DNA from: 2-02-FULL-66-14 sp037443705
GTDB lineage: Bacteria; Pseudomonadota; Gammaproteobacteria; Burkholderiales; SG8-39
Reading direction: 5' to 3'
DNA: 46,405 nucleotides
Assembly (NCBI GenBank): GCA_037443705.1
Contig: JBBINV010000030.1
Location: forward strand, 1 to 46,405
A program made the position numbers and the translations under genes. Positions 41,043-46,405 of the stretch are shown here, piece after piece. Position 1 is the first letter of the stretch. Each line of letters starts with the position of its first letter. Under the pieces are notes generated by a model. It was not told the origin of the DNA. It worked only from the letters and a program-made list of their open reading frames with translations, and made no database searches.

Positions 41043-43535
41043 CTAGACCGTATCCCTGAGAGTGAGCGCGGGCGATGCAGACAGGACCTTGTGCGCCGAA
41101 ATCCACGCGTTGAGCGAAAGCAGGAGCAGGCCCGCGATCGGCCCCGCGATCCACAGCGCCTCGCTCGGCGCAAGGTCCAGCTCGAACACGTGCCGCGCGA
41201 GAAGCTGCCCGATCGCGGCCGCACCGGTGGCGGCGAGCAGGCCCGCGAGCAGCCCCATCGCGAGGAACTCGGCGCGCTGGCTGCCGGTCACCTGCGCGCG
41301 CGAGGCGCCATGCACGCGCATCACCGCGGCTTCGCGCCGGCGCTCGTCCTCGGTCGCCACGAGCGCCGAGTAGAGGACGAGCAGTCCCGCGCCGAGCGCA
41401 AACAGGAACACGAACTGCACCGCCGTGATCACCTGGTCGATCACGCCCTGCGCCTGGCGCACCGCGGCGCCTACGTCGACCAGCGTGAGGTTCGGAAAGC
41501 GCGCGGTGAGCTCGTTCATCAGCGCCTCGCGCCCCTGCTCGAGGCGAAACGCGCTGATGTAGCTCGCGGGGAATCGCTCGAGGAGCCGCGGCGGCGCGAT
41601 CACGAAGAAGTTCACCTTCATCGAATCCCAGCGAAGCTTGCGCATCGACGTGACGCGCGCGCTGAACGACTCGCCCCCGACCCGCCAGGTGAGCGTGTCG
41701 CCGAGCTTCCAGCCGAGCCGCTTTGCGATACCCTCCTCCACCGACAGCCCCTCTTCGTCCGGCGAAAACCATCTTCCCTGCGAAATCGTGTTGTGCGCCG
41801 GCGGCGCCTCGGAGAACGAGAGATTGAACTCGCGCTCGACCAGGTGCCGCGCGCGCTCCTCCGCGTAATCGATCTCCGAGACCGGCTTGCCGTTCACCCC
41901 GGTCAGCCGCCCGCGCACCATCGGATAGAGGTCCGGGATCTCGACCCGATGTGCGGCGAAGAACTCCCGCACCGGCGCGAGCTGATCGGGCTGTACCCCG
42001 AGCAGAAACCGGTTGGGCGCATCTGGCGGGGCGCTGCGGCGCCAGGCGTCCACCAGGTCGTTGCGCGTGAAAGTGAGAAGCAGCACCGCGGTCAGTCCGA
42101 GCGCGAGGCTCGCCACCTGCACCGCGTTGCCGCGCGTGTGGCGCCGAAGGTTCGCCAGGCCGTACCGAAGCGCGGTACTGCGCGCGCCGAGCAGCCGAAC
42201 CGCCGCGGGGCTCGCGAGGAGCCGCAGCGCCGCCCACGCCACCGCCGCGAAGGCGAGCACCGCGCCGAGAAAACCCGCCACCACGAAGCCGCCGAGGCGC
42301 GCGTCGCCCGCCTGCCATACGAGCAGGCTCGCGAGCGCGCCGAGCCCGGCGCCGTAGGCCGCGATCGCGCTGCCCCTGGGCGCGCCCGATTCGCGCCGGA
42401 TCACGCGCGCCGCGGGCACGTTCCTAAGCTGCACGAGCGGGGGCAGCGCGAAGCCGAGGAGCAGGACCAGCCCCACGAGGAATCCCTGGACCGCCGGCAG
42501 GAGCGAGGGCGGCGGCAACTGCGCGCGCAGGAGCTCGCTCAACGCGGCCGCGATCAGGTTTTGCGCCAGGAATCCGAACACGCTTCCGAACAGGCACGCG
42601 ACCAATCCGAGGATCAGGAACTCGCTGCCATGCAACCCCAGGAGCCGGGCCTGAGTCGCGCCCAGGCAGCGCATGACCGCGCAGCCGTCGAGATGGCGCT
42701 CGACGAACCGGCGCGCGCCGAGCGCGATCGCGACGCCGGCGAGGATCGCGGCAAGCAGCGCCGTCAGACCGAGAAAGCGCTGCGCGCGCTCGATCGCCGC
42801 GCGCACCTCGGGCCGGCCGCTCTCCAGGTTGTCCAGCCGCTGCCCGCGCTCGAGCCGGGGTTTGACCGCTGTTTCCAACAGACCGATCTTTCGAGGATCA
42901 CCGGCCGCGTAGAGGTAGTACCAGACGCGGCTGCCGGTCTGGACGAGCTGCGTCGCCGGCACGTCGGCGAGGTTCATGAGCAGCCGCGGCGCGATGTTGA
43001 AGAAATTGGCGCCACGCTCGGGCTCGAGCGTGATCACCGCCGCGACCACGAGCGTGGAAGCGCCGAGGCGCAGCTTCGATCCGACCGGCGCTTCCAGCGC
43101 GCTCACCAGCCGCTCCTCGATCCAGACCGTGCCGCGCGCGGGCCCTCGCACCGCATCGGCGTCGGGGGCGTTCGGCGCGGGCGCGATGCGAAGCCGGCCG
43201 CGAAGCGGATAGTTCTCCGTCACCGCCTTCACACCGGCGAGCTGGCTGCGGCCGTCCGCGCCGGCCATGCTGATGAACGTGATCGCCTCGGCGCGCTCCA
43301 GGCCCGTCCGTTCAATCTGTTCAGTGGTTGCCTTTGTCCAGGGATGATCGGAAACCAGCACCAGGTCCGCGCCGAGCAATTGGTGCGCGTCGCGCACCAG
43401 CGCGCGCGCCACGCGGTCGGCGAAGAACGCGACGCTCGTCACGCTCGCGACCGCCACGACGAGCGCGGCGGCGAGCACGCGAAGCTCCCCCGCGCGCCAG
43501 TCTCGTTGCAGCATCCGGAATGCAAGCCTCATCAT
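41043..43535 (-). CDS. FtsX-like ABC transporter permease (YbbP type)
   Basis: An 830-residue membrane protein. N-terminal helix (ELRVLAAALVVAVASVTSVAFFADR), a large periplasmic domain (~45-255), a four-helix FtsX block near 255-430, a second periplasmic region and a C-terminal FtsX block (RREAAVMRVHGASRAQVTGS and onward). This architecture matches YbbP, the partner of YbbA. It overlaps the ATPase gene by 4 bp. Probably lipoprotein or periplasmic stress related; the substrate is unknown. Confidence 0.9.
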   Translation of the reverse strand: MMRLAFRMLQRDWRAGELRVLAAALVVAVASVTSVAFFADRVARALVRDAHQLLGADLVLVSDHPWTKATTEQIERTGLERAEAITFISMAGADGRSQLAGVKAVTENYPLRGRLRIAPAPNAPDADAVRGPARGTVWIEERLVSALEAPVGSKLRLGASTLVVAAVITLEPERGANFFNIAPRLLMNLADVPATQLVQTGSRVWYYLYAAGDPRKIGLLETAVKPRLERGQRLDNLESGRPEVRAAIERAQRFLGLTALLAAILAGVAIALGARRFVERHLDGCAVMRCLGATQARLLGLHGSEFLILGLVACLFGSVFGFLAQNLIAAALSELLRAQLPPPSLLPAVQGFLVGLVLLLGFALPPLVQLRNVPAARVIRRESGAPRGSAIAAYGAGLGALASLLVWQAGDARLGGFVVAGFLGAVLAFAAVAWAALRLLASPAAVRLLGARSTALRYGLANLRRHTRGNAVQVASLALGLTAVLLLTFTRNDLVDAWRRSAPPDAPNRFLLGVQPDQLAPVREFFAAHRVEIPDLYPMVRGRLTGVNGKPVSEIDYAEERARHLVEREFNLSFSEAPPAHNTISQGRWFSPDEEGLSVEEGIAKRLGWKLGDTLTWRVGGESFSARVTSMRKLRWDSMKVNFFVIAPPRLLERFPASYISAFRLEQGREALMNELTARFPNLTLVDVGAAVRQAQGVIDQVITAVQFVFLFALGAGLLVLYSALVATEDERRREAAVMRVHGASRAQVTGSQRAEFLAMGLLAGLLAATGAAAIGQLLARHVFELDLAPSEALWIAGPIAGLLLLSLNAWISAHKVLSASPALTLRDTV

Positions 43536-44212
43536 TGCACTATCCGTCCTGCAGCCAGGCGCACCAGGCGCGTGCAGCGCCGCGCGAGGCCCTCGTCGTG
43601 CGTCACCATCACGAGCGTGGTGCCGAATCCGCGGTTCATCTCGAACATGAGCTCGATCACGGCGTCGCCCGAACCCGCGTCGAGGCTCCCGGTCGGCTCG
43701 TCCGCCAGGAGCAGCTTCGGGCGCATGACGAAGGCGCGCGCGAGCGCGACGCGCTGCTGCTCGCCGCCCGAGAGGTGCTTGGGATAGTGATGCGCGCGCT
43801 CCGCGAGGCCCACGCGCTCGAGCATCCGCCTCGCCTGCTCTTCCGACCCTCTTTCGCCGAGGAGCTCGAGCGGCAGCATGACGTTCTCGAGCGCCGTATA
43901 GGCGGGCAGGAGCTGAAAGGACTGGAAGACGAACCCTACCGCGCGCGCCCTTAGCTCGGCGCGCGCGTCCTCATCGAGCGCGAAGAGATCCGCGCCGGCG
44001 AGGCGCACGGTGCCGCTGCTGGGCGTGTCCAGGCCCGCGAGGATCGCGAGGAGCGTCGATTTCCCCGACCCCGAGGCGCCCACGATCGCCACCGCCTCGC
44101 CCGCCATGACGTCGAGGTCGATTTCCCGCAGAATCACGAGGTCGCTCGTCCCGCTCTTGACCGTCTTGCCGATGCCACGCGCCGCCAGAACCGGATTTGC
44201 ATTCTTGTTCAT
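43532..44212 (-). CDS. ABC transporter ATP-binding protein (YbbA/LolD type)
   Basis: A 226-residue ATPase: Walker A GASGSGKST, Q loop FQSFQLLPAYTALENVMLPLE, signature LSGGEQQR, Walker B LLLADEPTGSLD and H loop MVTHD. It belongs to the MacB/LolD group. The ATG at 44212 (MNKNANPVLAARG) gives the normal N terminus, and this overlaps the presumed tesA start by 41 bp head to head. The same ybbPA/tesA neighbourhood is known in E. coli. Confidence 0.92.
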   Translation of the reverse strand: MNKNANPVLAARGIGKTVKSGTSDLVILREIDLDVMAGEAVAIVGASGSGKSTLLAILAGLDTPSSGTVRLAGADLFALDEDARAELRARAVGFVFQSFQLLPAYTALENVMLPLELLGERGSEEQARRMLERVGLAERAHHYPKHLSGGEQQRVALARAFVMRPKLLLADEPTGSLDAGSGDAVIELMFEMNRGFGTTLVMVTHDEGLARRCTRLVRLAAGRIVQ

Positions 44213-44792
44213 CTGCCTCGCTTTCTGGGCACCGCTCGCGTTCGGGAAGACGATCCTAGTGTACGGGGACAGCCTGTCGGCCGCGTACGGCATCGCCGAG
44301 ACGCGGGGCTGGGTAGCGCTGCTCGATGCGCGCCTGAAGCGTGAGCGGCTCGATTATAGCGTCGCCAACGCGAGCATCTCCGGCGAGACCACGGCGGGCG
44401 GGCTCTCGCGGATCGACCGCGCGCTCGCGGCGCACAAGCCCGCAGTGCTGATCCTGGAGCTCGGCGCCAACGACGGCCTGCGCGGTCTGCCGGTGGAGCA
44501 GATGGCGAAGAACCTGGAGGCGATGGTCTCTCGCGCCAGGGGCGCGGGCGCGCGGGTGCTCGTCATCGGAACGCGCATGCCGCCCAACTACGGTCCCGAT
44601 TACGCGCGCGCGTTCGAAACCGCATTCGCCGAAGTCGCGAAGCGCAATCGCGCCGCTCTCGTGCCCGACCTCACCGCGGGGTTCGGCGAAAAGCTCGAGC
44701 TCTTCCAGCCCGACCGCCTGCATCCGAACGAGGCGGCGCAGCCGCTGCTGCTGGAAAACGTCTGGAAGGCGTTGCGTCCCTTGCTGAGGTAA
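44172..44792 (+). CDS. tesA: GDSL-type arylesterase/acyl-CoA thioesterase TesA
   Basis: A 206-residue SGNH hydrolase: signal peptide (GFAFLFICLAFWAPLAFG), block I VYGDSLSAAYG (S34), a Gly in SISGETTAGG, GANDGLRG and the block V PDRLHPNE with Asp/His. It hydrolyses thioesters and esters in the periplasm. The ATG at 44172 lacks a ribosome site and lies inside the divergent ATPase gene; a TTG a few codons later is possible. Confidence 0.88.
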   Translation: MPRAARTGFAFLFICLAFWAPLAFGKTILVYGDSLSAAYGIAETRGWVALLDARLKRERLDYSVANASISGETTAGGLSRIDRALAAHKPAVLILELGANDGLRGLPVEQMAKNLEAMVSRARGAGARVLVIGTRMPPNYGPDYARAFETAFAEVAKRNRAALVPDLTAGFGEKLELFQPDRLHPNEAAQPLLLENVWKALRPLLR

Positions 44793-44805
44793 TTCGTCGA
44801 AGAGC

Positions 44806-45216
44806 CTAATCCGGGAGCACGCAGGGAACGACCTGGCGGCTGTGGCGCCGATAGACGCGAAAGTCCGCGTCCGTCGTGAGAATGACGGAGTCGGCCAGCA
44901 CTTCGGTCATGCGGACGAGGCAGGCATCGGCCAGGCCCATCGGGACGTCGGCGTACTTCTGCAGCAGGCTCAAGACGGGGTCGAGCTGCGAGTCGAGGTC
45001 GAACGCCACGCGCAGGGCCCGCCGGCTCAGCATGGCCCGCAGGCCCGGAGCGCCCCGCGTGTCGAGCAGATGGAACGCCTCGGAGAGCGCCGCGTCGCAA
45101 GTGCTCCAAGGCGGAGCGAGATTCGGGGTCTGCGCCACGGCCCACGCGTGATGCGTGTCGCGGCGGCTGAGCAATGCGACGACGAAACCGGCGTCAACGA
45201 GGACGCTTGCGGCCAT
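44806..45216 (-). CDS. PIN-domain toxin (VapC-like)
   Basis: A 136-residue PIN-domain ribonuclease candidate. The acidic residues D8 (VLVDAGF), E46 (LSEAFHL), D97 (LADACLV) and D116 or D118 (TTDADF) fit the PIN active site. It overlaps the antitoxin gene by 23 bp, as in VapBC modules. The C terminus lies 14 bp from convergent tesA. Confidence 0.85.
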   Translation of the reverse strand: MAASVLVDAGFVVALLSRRDTHHAWAVAQTPNLAPPWSTCDAALSEAFHLLDTRGAPGLRAMLSRRALRVAFDLDSQLDPVLSLLQKYADVPMGLADACLVRMTEVLADSVILTTDADFRVYRRHSRQVVPCVLPD

Positions 45217-45451
45217 AGCCCGTTGCGCGCAGGTAGCGCTTCTTTCGCGCGCTCAGATCGCGCGGCAGGCCGTCGACGGACCCGATCAGATCGGCAATCA
45301 CCTGCGGAGGCGCGACGGATCCCTGCGGCATATCCGGGACGCGCTCCAGGCGCTCGCGAACGACGTCGGACTTGGAGATCTTGCGGGCGCGCGACTCGGC
45401 CACGATCGCGGCGGCGAGGGACTCCGGCAGGCGCACGGTGAGCGTCTTCAT
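45194..45451 (-). CDS. Ribbon-helix-helix antitoxin (VapB-like)
   Basis: An 85-residue protein starting MKTLTVRLPESLAAAIVAES with the RHH strand and ARKISKSDVVRERLE as the first helices; the basic tail could bind the toxin. It is upstream of and overlapping the PIN gene. No operator palindrome was confirmed. Confidence 0.78.
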   Translation of the reverse strand: MKTLTVRLPESLAAAIVAESRARKISKSDVVRERLERVPDMPQGSVAPPQVIADLIGSVDGLPRDLSARKKRYLRATGYGRKRPR

Positions 45452-45518
45452 GCCGCGCCATCGTAAGACATCGACGCCACGTGCGCAAGACAACCGTACA
45501 GGCGAAGCAACCGAAGCC

Positions 45519-45542
45519 GGGTCCCCGCCTCCGCAGGGACGA
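45519..45542. repeat. REP-like palindromic repeat, copy 2 (inverted relative to copy 1)
   Basis: GTCCCCGC, loop CTCC, GCAGGGAC with one unpaired position. It lies 16 bp beyond the selD stop. It differs from the reverse complement of copy 1 at 2 of 24 bases. Confidence 0.65.
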
Positions 45543-45558
45543 TAACTTCGGAACTTGC

Positions 45559-46405
45559 CTAGAGAACCGTAAGCCGCGCGGGACCGGCGGAGAGCCGGCC
45601 GATCGCGCGCGCCTCGGCGAAGCCGTGCCGCTCGAATTCCGCGAGCACGGCGGGCTCGGCCTCCGGCGCGCAGGCGACGAGCAGCCCGCCGCTCGTCTGC
45701 GGATCGGTGACGAGCGTGCGCTGCCAGTCCGGTGCGCCGTCGGGCAGCCGCACGTCGGCGCCGAAGCTGCGCCAGTTGCGCTCGGTGGCGCCGGTGCGCG
45801 TTCCCTGCTGCGCGAGGTCGCGCGCCTCGTCGACGAGGGGGAGGCTGGAAAAAGCGATCTCGGCGGAGACCCGCGACCCGCGGCAGATCTCCAGCAGGTG
45901 CCCGGCGAGGCCGAAGCCGGTCACGTCGGTGAGCGCGTGCACACCGGGCATCTCGGCGAGCGAGATGCCGGGGGTGTTGAGGCGCGTGGTCCAGTCGAGC
46001 ATCTGCGCGTAGCCCGCCTCCGAGAGCTTGCCCTTCTTCAGCGCCGCCGACAGCACGCCGATCCCGAGCGGCTTGCCGAGGATCAGCACGTCGCCCGGCC
46101 GCGCGGAGCTGTTGCGCTTGACCTTGTCGGGGTGCACGAGCCCGAGCGCCACGAGCCCGTAGATCGGCTCGAGCACGTCGATCGAGTGACCGCCCGCGAG
46201 CGGAATGCCCGCCGCGTGGCACACCGACTCACCGCCGGAAAGGATCTTCTGGATCACGCTCACCGGGAGCTTGTCGAGCGGCATCCCGACCACCGCGAGC
46301 GCGAAAATGGGCCTTGCGCCCATCGCGTAGACGTCCGAGATCGCGTTGGTCGCCGCGATGCGGCCGAAATCGTACGGGTCATCGACGATCGGGGTGAAGA
46401 AGTCG
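45559..46405 (-). CDS. selD: Selenide, water dikinase SelD (5' end beyond the window)
   Basis: About 281 C-terminal residues of SelD; the N terminus with the catalytic Cys or Sec is off the right edge. The frame continues from the edge as DFFTPIVDDPYDFGRIAATN then AISDVYAMGARP, and has GGHSID, VTGFGLAGHLLE and TDPQTSGGLL, the family motifs. SelD makes selenophosphate for selenocysteine and selenouridine. Its presence suggests selenium use, for instance in a formate dehydrogenase. Confidence 0.95.
   Translation of the reverse strand, partial: DFFTPIVDDPYDFGRIAATNAISDVYAMGARPIFALAVVGMPLDKLPVSVIQKILSGGESVCHAAGIPLAGGHSIDVLEPIYGLVALGLVHPDKVKRNSSARPGDVLILGKPLGIGVLSAALKKGKLSEAGYAQMLDWTTRLNTPGISLAEMPGVHALTDVTGFGLAGHLLEICRGSRVSAEIAFSSLPLVDEARDLAQQGTRTGATERNWRSFGADVRLPDGAPDWQRTLVTDPQTSGGLLVACAPEAEPAVLAEFERHGFAEARAIGRLSAGPARLTVL

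Overview
The window reads as chromosomal DNA from a GC-rich, Gram-negative denitrifying proteobacterium, most likely a betaproteobacterium of the Thauera/Azoarcus/Sulfuritalea kind. This placement is inferred from gene content, gene order and strong third-position G/C bias, not from a search. Nitrate reduction to nitrite (Nap) and nitrite reduction to NO (cytochrome cd1) are both encoded. NO and N2O reductases are not in the window.

Layout. 1-2.6 kb: a hemerythrin/DUF2249 protein and a first, divergent nirS. 2.6-4.3 kb: an outer-membrane protein, a LysE-type exporter and a small membrane protein. 4.3-9.1 kb (minus): napDAGHB. 9.3-11.2 kb (plus): nirT, a c-552-type cytochrome and a cupredoxin. 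11.2-17.4 kb: nirX (apbE) divergent from nirI, then nirS2-nirN-nirM. 17.35-19.6 kb (minus): ubiU-ubiV-ubiT for O2-independent ubiquinone synthesis. 19.7-26.5 kb (plus): a complete ccmABCDEFGHI cytochrome c maturation operon. 26.5-31.7 kb (minus): nirC-nirF-nirDL-nirG-nirH-nirJ-dnr for heme d1 synthesis, ending in the CRP/FNR-type regulator. 31.8-32.6 kb (plus): the divergent cobA/nirE.

The right third is different. 32.7-34.1 kb is a less GC-rich patch with a PD-(D/E)XK-like protein and a nucleotidyltransferase gene pair. It is followed by rmuC, a DUF1028/TctC/IclR module, a PII-Amt operon behind a sigma54-type promoter (torF-like porin, glnK, amtB), a ybbP-ybbA/tesA locus, a VapBC-like toxin-antitoxin pair and the 3' part of selD, cut by the window edge.

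The unifying feature is a set of eight FNR/DNR-type boxes (TTGAT-N4-ATCAA or close) at 67, 756, 9155, 9214, 12164, 13714, 19646 and 31755. They sit before the hemerythrin gene, both nirS genes, nap, nirT, nirI, the ubiU/ccmA divergent promoter and the nirC/cobA divergent promoter. The likely regulator (26469-27197) is the last gene of one of these operons. One anaerobic switch therefore appears to control terminal reductases, their heme d1 cofactor, c-type cytochrome assembly and the quinone pool feeding them. At four genes the annotated start codon lies exactly 41.5 bp from the box centre, the +1 position expected for a class II FNR-type promoter, which suggests leaderless mRNAs.

No rRNA, tRNA, CRISPR array or insertion sequence was recognised. 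No gap between genes exceeds about 150-170 bases. Coding density is very high, with many 1-23 bp gene overlaps.
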